From Roseobacter sp. MED193 (lineage in GTDB: Bacteria; Pseudomonadota; Alphaproteobacteria; Rhodobacterales; Rhodobacteraceae): 64,000 nt of DNA. The translations under genes and the position numbers were made by a program. The stretch spans positions 1,699,072-1,763,071 of the forward strand of contig NZ_CH902583.1 of the NCBI RefSeq assembly GCF_000152965.1, written 5' to 3'. The notes below the pieces were generated by a model that did no database searches, was not told where the DNA came from, and saw only the letters and a program-made list of their open reading frames with translations. Shown piece after piece: positions 1-8,108 of the stretch. How positions within the stretch are numbered: the stretch's first letter is position 1; each line of letters begins with the position of its first letter.

Positions 1-469
1 AAACTCCGTCTTCATAGGAAATACCCGCTGCTCTATTGTTCATGCTATGCCACCAGTTTTTACGAGCACTGTTCACGCTCAGACCACAGCTCAGTCTGCT
101 GTGCCGCTCTTCATTGATTGTGTGCTTAAATGTTACCGTTCCTTTATCGAGGAAGTACCCGCCAACGGAAGCGATAGTTAGGTCACCGTGAAACTCAAGC
201 GCTGTGAAGTAAGGAACGCGGCTTAGGGCAGTATAGTGAAAAGAAGACCCCCTGAGCTCTGCCCCATAGACAAAAAACTCGCCGTCTGGTGAAAGACCGC
301 AGCTTGTCTCGTATACCCCCGTCTTTAGCCACTGCCCTGGTTCAAAATGATCCCCTATCGTGCGCCAGGAAATCAACCGGTAAAGGCTGGAGTTGGCCCG
401 ATACAGGATTACGGCCCTGTCGTTCTCAGCCGGAAAGAACAGGTGTAATTCCCGGCGCGGAGCCTGCAT
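1..469 (-). CDS. Unknown protein, C-terminus cut off by the window edge
   Basis: The frame is open from an ATG at 469 to the left edge, so at least 156 residues are present and the end is missing. Its start overlaps the stop of rsmE as TAATG, which suggests translational coupling. No signal peptide or membrane segment is visible. The protein is rich in aromatic residues and carries GQW at residues 45-47 followed by YETSCGLSPDGEFFVYGAE at about 53-71. This resembles, from memory, a widespread but uncharacterised bacterial family. I do not know a function. The frame is convincing because it is long, runs without stops and begins exactly at the rsmE stop. Confidence 0.7.
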   Translation of the reverse strand, partial: MQAPRRELHLFFPAENDRAVILYRANSSLYRLISWRTIGDHFEPGQWLKTGVYETSCGLSPDGEFFVYGAELRGSSFHYTALSRVPYFTALEFHGDLTIASVGGYFLDKGTVTFKHTINEERHSRLSCGLSVNSARKNWWHSMNNRAAGISYEDGV

Positions 470-1284
470 TACCAATCGCCAAGCGTTTGTTGCCACAGGG
501 TCATGGCGGCCACGGCGGCGGTATCCGCCCGCAGGATACGCGGGCCCAGGCTGACCACATGGGCCTGCGCCATGGCGTGCAGGCGTTTGCGCTCCTTGTC
601 GGAAAAACCGCCTTCAGGGCCGATGAGGATTGCCCAAGGCTGCAATGATAGCTTGCCGAACGGTTCGCTTGCGGACCGGTCAGCGCCCGTCCCGCCCCCC
701 AGGGCGGGCGCTTCACGCCCCCCCTCGGGACCGGCGCTTCCCCGTGCGACTTCCAGAAAACGCCGCTGGCCAACCTCAGCCTCGTCGCAAAACATCAGCT
801 GACGCTCGTCGGGCCAGTGATCCAAGAGCTGCGAGAGTTTTTGCAAATCACAGACCTCGGGCACATAGGTGCCGCCGCATTGCTCAGCCGCCTCGACCGC
901 ATGGGCCTGCAACCGGTCCTGCCGGATGCGTTCGGAATTGGTATAGTCCGTGCCCACGGGCAGAATGCGGGCGGCGCCCATCTCAGCGGCTTTTTCCACG
1001 ATGAAATCGGTGCGGGCCTTTTTGATCGGCGCAAAGATCAGCCAAAGATCCGGCGGCATCTGCAAGGTCTTGCTTTGCGCGACACAGGTCAGGGTGCCGC
1101 CGCGCTTGCCTGCCTCGGTCACTTCGGCCTGCCACTCGCCATCAAAGCCATTGAATAGCGCCACGGCGCCGCCCAGACGCTGCCGCATCACCCCAAAGAG
1201 GTAATGCGCCTGCTCCTTCTCCAGAGGAATGGATTGCCCTGCACCCAAAGGGTGCTCTACATACAGTCTGATTTTTGCACTCAT
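469..1284 (-). CDS. rsmE: 16S rRNA (uracil(1498)-N(3))-methyltransferase RsmE
   Basis: Predicted SAM-dependent methyltransferase that methylates N3 of U1498 in 16S rRNA of the 30S subunit. The C-terminal SPOUT knot is clear: IGPEGGF at residues 221-227 and LGPRILRADTA at 246-256. The N-terminal PUA-like part includes the EKEQAHYLFGVMRQ stretch. At 271 residues it is longer than the roughly 245 of typical members. The excess is a Gly/Ala-rich segment at about residues 178-211 (GSAGPEGGREAPALGGGTG), placed between the N-terminal domain and the knot. The gene is divergent from ubiA with only 12 bases between the start codons, so each promoter must lie inside the other gene. It is coupled by TAATG to the next gene. 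Confidence 0.93.
   Translation of the reverse strand: MSAKIRLYVEHPLGAGQSIPLEKEQAHYLFGVMRQRLGGAVALFNGFDGEWQAEVTEAGKRGGTLTCVAQSKTLQMPPDLWLIFAPIKKARTDFIVEKAAEMGAARILPVGTDYTNSERIRQDRLQAHAVEAAEQCGGTYVPEVCDLQKLSQLLDHWPDERQLMFCDEAEVGQRRFLEVARGSAGPEGGREAPALGGGTGADRSASEPFGKLSLQPWAILIGPEGGFSDKERKRLHAMAQAHVVSLGPRILRADTAAVAAMTLWQQTLGDW
691..708. repeat. GC-rich palindrome inside the RsmE insertion
   Basis: CCCGCCC (691-697) and GGGCGGG (702-708) form a perfect 7 bp stem with a four-base loop. It lies within the DNA encoding the Gly-rich extra segment of RsmE, next to a GACCGGTC palindrome. The combination of low-complexity protein and palindromic DNA suggests a small in-frame palindromic insertion, but this is inference. 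Confidence 0.45.
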
Positions 1285-1296
1285 GAGGCCTTACAT

Positions 1297-2259
1297 ATGC
1301 AAGGTGATGCGCCAAAACCAGATGGACAGGTCGCAGATGCGGTCAAAGACAACTGGGTTGATCAATATGCACCAGAATGGAGCCGCCCCTATCTGCGCCT
1401 CAGCCGGGCGGACCGTCCCATTGGCACCTGGCTGCTGTTGATCCCCTGTTGGTGGGGGCTGGCGCTGGCGATACTTTGGGATGGAAGTCCACGCTGGGAA
1501 GACGCCTGGATCGCCATTGCCTGCGCCCTGGGCGCCTGGCTGATGCGCGGCGCGGGCTGTACCTGGAACGACATTACCGACCGCAACTTTGACGGCGCGG
1601 TTGAGCGCACCCGCTCACGCCCCATTCCATCAGGACAGGTTACAGTCAAAGGCGCGGTGATCTGGATGGTGCTGCAGGCGCTGATTTCCTTTGGCATCCT
1701 GCTGACCTTTAACCCCATGGCGATCTCGATGGGGATTCTGGCGCTGTTTCCGGTGGCGATCTACCCCTTTGCCAAACGATTTACCTGGTGGCCGCAGGTG
1801 TTTCTGGGGCTGGCCTTCAACTGGGGGGCGCTCTGGGCCTGGACCGCCCATAGTGGGGCGCTGCATTGGCCTGCGGTGGCGCTGTATTTTGCAGGCATCA
1901 GCTGGACACTGTTTTATGATACCATCTATGCCCATCAGGACACCGAAGATGACGCCCTGATCGGGGTGAAATCCACCGCCCGCCTGTTTGGAAGCAATAC
2001 CCCCACCTGGCTACGTCGCTTTATTGTCGGCACCGTCAGCCTGATGGCTTTTGCCATTATTCTGGCGCTGGATCTGGAGGACAACTACTGGGCCTTGGGA
2101 CTTGCCCTGCTCGGCCCCTGGGCCATGGGTTGGCATATGACCTGGCAATTGCGGATCTTTGATGCTGAGAACAATCAGCGTCTGCTGCAGCTATTCCGGC
2201 TAAACCGAGATACCGGCTTGATTCCGCTTATTTTCTTCATCTTGGCTTGCTTCCTTTGA
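1297..2259 (+). CDS. ubiA: 4-hydroxybenzoate polyprenyltransferase
   Basis: Integral membrane prenyltransferase that attaches the polyprenyl tail to 4-hydroxybenzoate in ubiquinone synthesis. Both Asp-rich prenyl-diphosphate/Mg sites are present: NDITDRNFD at residues 91-99 and YDTIYAHQDTEDD at 207-219. About eight hydrophobic helices fill the rest of its 320 residues, the usual family length. The ATG at 1297 is preferred over an in-frame start at 1204, which would run far into rsmE. Another prenyltransferase of the superfamily is possible, but the N-terminal pattern (YLRLSRADRPIGTWLLLIPC) is typical of UbiA. Confidence 0.93.
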   Translation: MQGDAPKPDGQVADAVKDNWVDQYAPEWSRPYLRLSRADRPIGTWLLLIPCWWGLALAILWDGSPRWEDAWIAIACALGAWLMRGAGCTWNDITDRNFDGAVERTRSRPIPSGQVTVKGAVIWMVLQALISFGILLTFNPMAISMGILALFPVAIYPFAKRFTWWPQVFLGLAFNWGALWAWTAHSGALHWPAVALYFAGISWTLFYDTIYAHQDTEDDALIGVKSTARLFGSNTPTWLRRFIVGTVSLMAFAIILALDLEDNYWALGLALLGPWAMGWHMTWQLRIFDAENNQRLLQLFRLNRDTGLIPLIFFILACFL

Positions 2260-2319
2260 TTGAAACGCCCGGCGCGGACCTATACACAAGACGCAGTTTT
2301 TCAAAGGAATAGCCGTTTT

Positions 2320-4242
2320 ATGCGCCTGTCTTCGCTTTTGATCCCCACCCTGACCTTTGCGGCGGCTGCTGGCGTCAGCCTGGTTGCGGCCAGTTTTGCT
2401 GTGACGGTGATGGAGCAAAACAGCGAAACCGCCCTGCGCCGCGCCCTGGACGAAGGCGGTATGGGCTGGGCCGAAGTCACCGCTGATGGGCTGCGGGTAA
2501 CCATGCAGGGCACCGCCCCAGATGAAGCGACCCGTTTTGCCGCCCTATCCTTGGCAGGAGGCGTGGTCGATGCCACACGGGTGATCGACGAGATGTCTGT
2601 TCCACCGTCCAAGGGCATCGCCCCGCCCCGGTTTTCCGCAGAAATTCTGCGCAATCACAGCGGCATCTCCATCATCGGCCTAATCCCGGCCAGTTCCCCG
2701 CGGGCCGATCTTGTAAACCAGTTGAACAGCTTGGGCGAAGCCGGACCCGTCGCGGATCTATTGGAAACTGCGCGTTACCCAGAGCCACAGGGCTGGTCGA
2801 GCGCTCTGCGCTATGCCATCGCCGCGCTGGAGCTGCTGCCACGTGCCAAGATTTCGGTGGATGCTGAGACCATCAAGATCACCTCGATGGCAGATTCTTC
2901 CGCTGCAAAAGACCAGTTGCAGGCCCAGTTGACCCGCATGGCGCCGCCTGAACTTCATCTTGTCCTCGATATCACCGCTGCACGCCCGGTGATCAGCCCC
3001 TTTACGCTCAGGTTTTTGATCGGCGAGGGCGGGGCGCGTTTTGACGCCTGTTCTGCTGAAAGTGCAGAAAGCCGCGCAGCGATTCTTAGTGCCGCACGCG
3101 CCGCCGGGCTGGAAGGCGACGTGGATTGTGTCATTGGCATGGGGGTTCCTTCGCCCAATTGGTCCCGCGCCAGCGCCCTGAGCATTGCCAGCCTCGCGAG
3201 CCTGGGACAGGGGACGATCACCATCGCCAATGCCGATATCACATTGGTTGCCGCTGAAGGGACCGCGCCTGATCTGTTTGACAAGGTTGTGGGTGAGCTG
3301 GAGAATGCCCTCCCAGAGGTTTTTGCCCTGCATGCGGTGCTGCCCATGCCCACAAACGACAGCGCGGCGGGCCCACCCGAATTCACCGCGACCCTTAGCC
3401 CCGAAGGTCAGGTACAGCTGCGGGGGCGGATTAATGATGCCATGTCACGCGATATCGCCAGCAGCTATGCCAAAGCACGGTTTGGGGCTGATCAAGTGCA
3501 TACCGCCACCCGCGTGGTGACAGATCTGCCTGCCGATTGGCCCGTACGTGTCCTGGCCGGTCTGGAAGCCCTGTCTCATCTGGAGCGTGGCTCGGTTACT
3601 GTCACCCCGGACAACCTGCAACTGCGCGGCATGAGTCATCAGGAAGACACCCTGGCCAAGGTCACCGGTTTTCTCGCCTCCAAGCTAGGGGAAGCCGAAA
3701 GCTATGAGCTGGCGCTCACCTATGAAGAGCCCCCAGCCCCCAAGGATCAGCCGCTGAGTACAGAACTTTGTGCCGCGCAATTGGCAGGGGCGCAGGCAAG
3801 CTCTGGTAAGATTAGTTTTGAACCCGGTTCTGCCACAGTGGCAGGCGGCAGCAGCGTGGTGCTGGATCACATCGCCAGTATTTTGGAAAAATGCGGCCCA
3901 ATCCGGTTGGAAATTCAAGGTCATACCGACAGTCAGGGGCGGGAGGGCATGAACCAAGCTCTTAGCCAGTCTCGCGCGCAGTCAATCCTGAACGAGCTGC
4001 GGGCCCGCCGCATCCGCACCTCAGCCTTTATCGCCATAGGCTATGGTGAAAGCCAGCCGATTGCCTCCAACGACAGCGAAGAAGGCCGCGAGGCCAATCG
4101 ACGGATCGAATTCCGCTTGATCCTGCCCGAAACCACCTCCGAGGACGCGACCACCCTCGAAGAAGCCGCCCAAACAACGCAGGACGCTGCCGCTGAGGAC
4201 AGCGCCCCATCCAGCAACGCACAGGAGACCACCGGACAATGA
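2320..4242 (+). CDS. OmpA-family envelope protein with BON-like repeats
   Basis: Predicted envelope protein of 640 residues. An N-terminal hydrophobic segment (about residues 4-30) acts as signal or anchor. Several BON-like repeats follow, the first at about residues 35-90, with further alpha/beta units to about residue 480. A C-terminal OmpA-like peptidoglycan-binding domain spans about residues 495-615, with IRLEIQGHTDSQG, LSQSRAQSILNEL and ANRRIEFRL. The tail is acidic, Thr/Ala-rich and probably disordered. The BON plus OmpA arrangement resembles mycobacterial ArfA. The ATG at 2320 follows AAAGGAAT; an upstream in-frame start lacks a binding site. The stop overlaps the next start as ATGA. 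Confidence 0.85.
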   Translation: MRLSSLLIPTLTFAAAAGVSLVAASFAVTVMEQNSETALRRALDEGGMGWAEVTADGLRVTMQGTAPDEATRFAALSLAGGVVDATRVIDEMSVPPSKGIAPPRFSAEILRNHSGISIIGLIPASSPRADLVNQLNSLGEAGPVADLLETARYPEPQGWSSALRYAIAALELLPRAKISVDAETIKITSMADSSAAKDQLQAQLTRMAPPELHLVLDITAARPVISPFTLRFLIGEGGARFDACSAESAESRAAILSAARAAGLEGDVDCVIGMGVPSPNWSRASALSIASLASLGQGTITIANADITLVAAEGTAPDLFDKVVGELENALPEVFALHAVLPMPTNDSAAGPPEFTATLSPEGQVQLRGRINDAMSRDIASSYAKARFGADQVHTATRVVTDLPADWPVRVLAGLEALSHLERGSVTVTPDNLQLRGMSHQEDTLAKVTGFLASKLGEAESYELALTYEEPPAPKDQPLSTELCAAQLAGAQASSGKISFEPGSATVAGGSSVVLDHIASILEKCGPIRLEIQGHTDSQGREGMNQALSQSRAQSILNELRARRIRTSAFIAIGYGESQPIASNDSEEGREANRRIEFRLILPETTSEDATTLEEAAQTTQDAAAEDSAPSSNAQETTGQ

Positions 4243-4556
4243 ACAGAGCAGAGTTCATCCTCACCACCGCCATCATCCTGTTTGCCGCCTTTGCCATGGG
4301 CTGGTTCGCCAATTGGCTGGTGCATCGCTTTACCCGGGTACGCCAAAGCGACGTGGCTGACCTGGACCGGATGAGCCAGGAACTGCATGAGGCCGAAGAG
4401 ACCCGCGATCAGGCCATCACCTACCTGCAGCAACGTGAGGCCGAGTTGAGCAATCAGCTCACCCAGACCGAAGCAGAACTCAGCGCCGCCATGGACGGGC
4501 TGCGCGATGCACGCCGCGAAGCAGAAGAGCTCCGCAGCTACCTGCAGCAGGACTGA
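4239..4556 (+). CDS. Small membrane-anchored coiled-coil protein
   Basis: 105 residues: one N-terminal transmembrane helix (about 6-28, ending in a WLVHRF cap) and then a long charged helix with heptad-like Leu/Ala spacing to the end, predicted as coiled coil. The start overlaps the stop of the OmpA/BON gene (ATGA), so both are probably made together and may work in one envelope assembly. I recognise no specific family. Single-pass plus coiled-coil proteins of this size often act as structural or scaffolding parts, but that is inference. Confidence 0.8.
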   Translation: MNRAEFILTTAIILFAAFAMGWFANWLVHRFTRVRQSDVADLDRMSQELHEAEETRDQAITYLQQREAELSNQLTQTEAELSAAMDGLRDARREAEELRSYLQQD

Positions 4557-4635
4557 ACCTGCTGCTTGCTGGCCGTTTTGTCGACCCGAACCAAGTCCGA
4601 AACAGGCCCCCTAAAGAGGTGGGGCTCCCGCGCCC

Positions 4636-5607
4636 TCAGGATGGCAAAGCCATCCTGAAAGGCCTTGGGCCTGGCACCGCGCTGCGCGCGCTGCTGTAGC
4701 GCGTCACACCCCTTTCCCGCTTACGGGCAAGCCTGGGTGAGCAGAGTTTTCGCACTGAGACACTATACCTGTTGGGGTGCTCAATTCGGTCAAACCGCAG
4801 GTGCCGTGGTGACCAGTTGAAATACTGACGCCCCTCTGCGCCTTCCACAATCAGGACACCGTGGAAATACCAGCCGGAATTGTCCTTGTAGCCAGGGTCT
4901 CGGGTGTAAAAGGAAAATCCACGCAGATCCCAAAACCCATCGACGCTGCGTGAAGGCCCATGGGGGGCAATGCAATAGGGCGCTCCTGTTGCTGCCCGCT
5001 CGGCCTGAATCAACACAACGGGAACACAGAGCAGGGACCAAATTGCCAGAAGGCTCGCCAGCATCAGTCCGGAGACCGCCAGCCATTCAGCCCTTTCACC
5101 CGACGCCTCCGGCGCGAGGCTCAGCAGGCTGGCACTGACGGCTAGGGTCAAACCACAGCCCTGCACAGCCGATATGAACGCAGACCCTGATGGCGCAAAG
5201 GCGCTCCCCAGAAGAGTGAGGCAAAGCCCAATCCAAAAGGCAGCGACTGTCAAGAACAAGGCCCAAACCTGCGAGAGTGGGGATGCCATCATGGCCCTCA
5301 GGCAAACACAGATCAAGGGCACTGCAGGGGCAAGCCAAACCGCAAATGCAATCATGCTCATCACATTGAGGTTCGGCAGATGGTTCAGCGGTTGAAGAAA
5401 CCCTGCGAGGATCAACAATGCAGATACAAGCAACAAAAGTTTTGGCCTGCCTGACGGGAACAAAACCGGATGCAGCAGTTTTACCGGTTTGATCCGAATA
5501 TCGTTCTCCCCCAATCCCCTATCGGAACGCTGCTGCATTGTCGCAGCCATGGCGAAAGGCCAGCCAGCCTCACCATCCCGTTCATTGCACTGCTCCAAAG
5601 AGCACAT
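4636..5607 (-). CDS. Unknown multi-pass membrane protein
   Basis: 323 residues from the ATG at 5607, which has GGAGG unusually close to it; later Met codons at 5550 and 5538 are alternatives. About five hydrophobic helices lie at roughly residues 55-75, 80-105, 110-135, 140-160 and 175-200. A soluble C-terminal part follows with an aromatic-rich segment (GFWDLRGFSFYTRDPGYKD). The last 35 or so residues are basic, of low complexity, and encoded by the palindromic element at 4637-4750, so the original stop may have been lost. Many bases here are shared with repeats, and no family is recognised. Confidence 0.6.
   Translation of the reverse strand: MCSLEQCNERDGEAGWPFAMAATMQQRSDRGLGENDIRIKPVKLLHPVLFPSGRPKLLLLVSALLILAGFLQPLNHLPNLNVMSMIAFAVWLAPAVPLICVCLRAMMASPLSQVWALFLTVAAFWIGLCLTLLGSAFAPSGSAFISAVQGCGLTLAVSASLLSLAPEASGERAEWLAVSGLMLASLLAIWSLLCVPVVLIQAERAATGAPYCIAPHGPSRSVDGFWDLRGFSFYTRDPGYKDNSGWYFHGVLIVEGAEGRQYFNWSPRHLRFDRIEHPNRYSVSVRKLCSPRLARKRERGVTRYSSARSAVPGPRPFRMALPS
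4637..4657. repeat. Perfect hairpin of a REP-like palindromic element
   Basis: CAGGATGGC (4637-4645), AAA loop, GCCATCCTG (4649-4657): a perfect 9 bp stem. It is followed on the plus strand by GC-rich sequence with CCTTGGGCCTGG and a GCGCTGCGCGCGCTGC run up to about 4750. The minus-strand gene reads through this element and stops within the hairpin. The second palindrome at 5680-5712 has the same AAA loop and related flanks. Confidence 0.55.
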
Positions 5608-5679
5608 TCTCCTCCGCCCCCCTTGCCCTGCAGGGTGTAGATGCAGGTGAAGCTAGAGTCACCCCGTAGGCGGCGCAAT

Positions 5680-5712
5680 GCCCAAGGCTCAGCGCAAAGC
5701 GCTGAGCTGGGC
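5680..5712. repeat. Perfect hairpin upstream of the membrane protein gene
   Basis: GCTCAGCGC (5687-5695), AAA, GCGCTGAGC (5699-5707) form a perfect 9 bp stem. Outer arms GCCCA (5680-5684) and TGGGC (5708-5712) extend it past a two-base bulge. The AAA loop and the GCCCAAGG flank recall the hairpin at 4637-4657 in inverted orientation. It lies in the 212-base gap between moaE and the membrane protein gene, in which I see no gene. Confidence 0.55.
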
Positions 5713-5819
5713 CCAACTGTGCAGGCACATTCTGTGAATGTTGCCGTAACAGGCGGGAGCCCCCCTTTTTGTAAGAAAATGGCGGCTCAATAGCCCGCCA
5801 CAAGCATTCTGGCACGGCG

Positions 5820-6266
5820 CTACCAGCGCTCTAAAGCGGCCTCATCATCTGCCTTGGCAGAAACCCAGTCAGACTGACCATCGCACAGGATCTCTTTTTT
5901 CCAGAATGGCGCGCGGGATTTCAGATAGTCCATCAGATATTCAGCCGCCTCAAAGGCGTGTTTGCGATGGCGGGCCGCCGTCGCCACCATCATGATCCGC
6001 TCTCCAGGAAGCAGACGCCCATAACGATGGATAACCAATGCATCCGCCAGTTCCCAGCGGGTCTTCGCCTCTGTCGCGATTGCTTCTAGTGCTGTTTGGG
6101 TCATGGCTGGGTAATGCTCGATCTCCATCGCCTCAAGCCCACCACCATCTGCGTCGCGCACCACGCCAGTGAAGGTTACAATCGCGCCAGCGCCTGAGAC
6201 TCCGGCGGCGAAACCATCACTTTCAGCCCCCAGATCAAAGCCCTCTTCCTGCACCCGAACCTGCAT
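5820..6266 (-). CDS. moaE: Molybdopterin synthase catalytic subunit MoaE
   Basis: Large subunit of molybdopterin synthase, which with thiocarboxylated MoaD converts cyclic pyranopterin phosphate to molybdopterin in the cytoplasm. Length (148) is normal. Family marks are GAIVTFTGVVRD, the HRYGRLLPGE stretch, the ATAARHRKHAFEAAEYLMDYLK helix region with conserved Arg/Lys, and APFWKKE with the catalytic Lys region near residues 119-126. It starts two bases after the moaD stop, so the two subunits are made from one message. Confidence 0.95.
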   Translation of the reverse strand: MQVRVQEEGFDLGAESDGFAAGVSGAGAIVTFTGVVRDADGGGLEAMEIEHYPAMTQTALEAIATEAKTRWELADALVIHRYGRLLPGERIMMVATAARHRKHAFEAAEYLMDYLKSRAPFWKKEILCDGQSDWVSAKADDEAALERW

Positions 6267-6268
6267 CT

Positions 6269-6514
6269 TTAACCTCCGGTCATCGGTGGGAAAAACGCGA
6301 CTTCACGCACGCCCTCCAGCGCCGCGTCAAAATCCGACAACTCCTGATCCAGCGCTACCCGCAGCGCCGACAGATCCGCAAAAGCTGCCGCATAGCGTTC
6401 TTCACGTGCGCTGAGTTCAACCACAAGATCCGCAACCGTCGCAGCGCTGGTCTCGACCTGCTCACGCGGCAGACCGATGCGTTCACGCACCCAGGCAAAA
6501 TAGACAACATCCAT
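6269..6514 (-). CDS. moaD: Molybdopterin synthase sulfur carrier subunit MoaD
   Basis: 81-residue beta-grasp sulfur carrier. The C-terminal Gly-Gly (PPMTGG), which is adenylated and thiocarboxylated, is intact. The start MDVVYFAWVRERIG at 6514 is chosen because it matches family length and overlaps the pgsA stop as TGATG; a longer frame upstream runs inside pgsA. It is translationally coupled to pgsA in front and moaE behind. Confidence 0.93.
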   Translation of the reverse strand: MDVVYFAWVRERIGLPREQVETSAATVADLVVELSAREERYAAAFADLSALRVALDQELSDFDAALEGVREVAFFPPMTGG

Positions 6515-7185
6515 CAGTTGCTCTCCTTCAGATGTGGCAGTGCCTTGCGCATATAATCCGCACCTGTAATCAAGGTCAAAGCCGCCGCAATCCACAACAG
6601 CCACAGCCCAATGCGCCCGGTCCAGAACATGCCATCCAGCTTCCAACGCAGACCATGCAAATCCTCGACCTGTCCCGATAGGATCTCGGCGACCAGCTCC
6701 TGATCCATACCGATGGAGGACATCACCAGATAGTGTTCAAAAACACCCTGCGAAAACAGGGTAGCAATCGCCACCATCTGGGCCGTGGTCTTCCATTTGG
6801 CCAGCTGTGTCACCTTTAACGTACCCGCTGTATCGCCCAGGAACTCACGCAGGCCCGAAACAAATACCTCACGGAACAGGATCACCGTGGTGGGAAGCAC
6901 CAACCAGGGGGTCCAATGCTCATCCGCATAGCCCACCAGAATCATCAGCGCGACGACCACCATAGCTTTGTCCGCAATGGGATCGAGCATCGCCCCCATT
7001 TTGGTCTCTTGCCCCCAGGCCCGCGCCAGATAGCCATCAAACCAGTCGGTCACCGCCGCCCCCACAAAGAGGATCAATGCAAACCAATCCGCCAGCGGGC
7101 GGGCAAAATAGAGAAACATAACGGCGAGACCCGGTGCCGCCAGCAGGCGCACCACAGTCAGGATATTGGGCAGGGTCCATTTCAT
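6514..7185 (-). CDS. pgsA: CDP-diacylglycerol--glycerol-3-phosphate 3-phosphatidyltransferase
   Basis: Membrane enzyme making phosphatidylglycerophosphate, the committed step to phosphatidylglycerol and cardiolipin. The CDP-alcohol phosphotransferase signature (DG-x2-AR-x8-G-x3-D-x3-D) is complete in DWFDGYLARAWG followed by GAMLDPIADKA, about residues 49-75. Hydrophobic helices occur across the 223 residues. The ATG at 7185 (MKWTLPNILTVVR) is preferred to one seven codons upstream because the family begins this way. It heads pgsA-moaD-moaE with overlapping or near-touching genes. Confidence 0.95.
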   Translation of the reverse strand: MKWTLPNILTVVRLLAAPGLAVMFLYFARPLADWFALILFVGAAVTDWFDGYLARAWGQETKMGAMLDPIADKAMVVVALMILVGYADEHWTPWLVLPTTVILFREVFVSGLREFLGDTAGTLKVTQLAKWKTTAQMVAIATLFSQGVFEHYLVMSSIGMDQELVAEILSGQVEDLHGLRWKLDGMFWTGRIGLWLLWIAAALTLITGADYMRKALPHLKESN

Positions 7186-7306
7186 GCAGCGGACCCTACA
7201 ATGCACATCCAGAACATAAAAGGCACTGGCAACATTTTCCCACTCAAAGGCAGATGACGAAAGATGGTTTGCCCAGCCTCTCTTCCGGAGACGCCCCCAA
7301 TACGCG

Positions 7307-7978
7307 TCATAAAACCCAAATTTCCCGGCTTGGCGCGAGGAACAGCGTGTGATTCAGATCATCTTCCTGCAAGAGCCTGCGCGGCGCCTTTGTGCCTTCA
7401 AAAACAGGTAGATCCATAGTGGTATCAAGCGAAAGCTGGCTGCTGTTATCAAACCCCAGGTGCAAAGAGTGGGGCTGCACCTCAACACGCACAATCTGTG
7501 CCCCCAGAATCTGAGGACTTAAGCGATCACCCTCATCGTCAATCCAGGGTTTGGGCCTGCCATGCCCCTCATAGAACCAGTCCTCAACCAGCACACCGTC
7601 AAAACGAAGCCAGGCTGCGGCGCCGCTAAGTGCAATAACGAACCAGTCCTGCCCAAGCCGAAGCCCAAAAAAGCCTTCGCCACCCATGCCATAGGACCCA
7701 AGTTCCGTCGAAATCTCCTCAACTGGCTTTCCCGCAAGAATATCAAGAGTGAGCGGTACGGGAACCAGAGAAATCAGCTCATGCTTCGGCCCAAGGCCTG
7801 TCGCAAATTCGGGTCCCAATGGGCGCGTGATATCGGGGATCTTCAAGTCATAGCACAAGAAAGAACTGGGCTCTGCGGCAGCCAAGCTTCGTCGCGTTTC
7901 CCATTTCAGGATCTGGTCAGAAAAAGGGATTTTGCCCTCAAGGGCCCGCCTAAGAATCATGTTTCGAAATCTTTGCAT
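7307..7978 (-). CDS. Unknown protein between uvrC and pgsA
   Basis: About 223 residues from the ATG at 7978, which follows AGGCGAAAGC. In-frame starts at 8011 and 8077 (GTG) would extend it, the latter to 32 bases from the uvrC stop. It is soluble, without signal peptide or membrane helix, and rich in Trp, Leu and Asp. Stretches such as GMGGEGFFGLRLGQDWFVIAL and a following WLRFDGVLVEDWFYE look beta-rich. No family is recognised. It separates uvrC from pgsA, which I remember as direct neighbours in many relatives, so it may be a later arrival. Confidence 0.7.
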   Translation of the reverse strand: MQRFRNMILRRALEGKIPFSDQILKWETRRSLAAAEPSSFLCYDLKIPDITRPLGPEFATGLGPKHELISLVPVPLTLDILAGKPVEEISTELGSYGMGGEGFFGLRLGQDWFVIALSGAAAWLRFDGVLVEDWFYEGHGRPKPWIDDEGDRLSPQILGAQIVRVEVQPHSLHLGFDNSSQLSLDTTMDLPVFEGTKAPRRLLQEDDLNHTLFLAPSREIWVL

Positions 7979-8108
7979 GCTTTCGCCTGTCACCTGGTGA
8001 AACCCTGACATCAGTATGGCCGGGCGATCTAATAGGGATACACACCCTTTTAAGCGGTTCTGAAGCGCGGAATACACTCCAATTCACGCTTCCCTGTAGG
8101 TTTCATTT

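Noticed and set aside
289-648. Plus-strand open frame near the left edge
   Set aside because: It crosses the junction of the unknown gene and rsmE, both well supported on the other strand.
1350-1365. TTGATCAA-like sequence at the ubiA start, considered as an FNR site
   Set aside because: The half-sites overlap without the four-base spacer, and it is inside the coding region.
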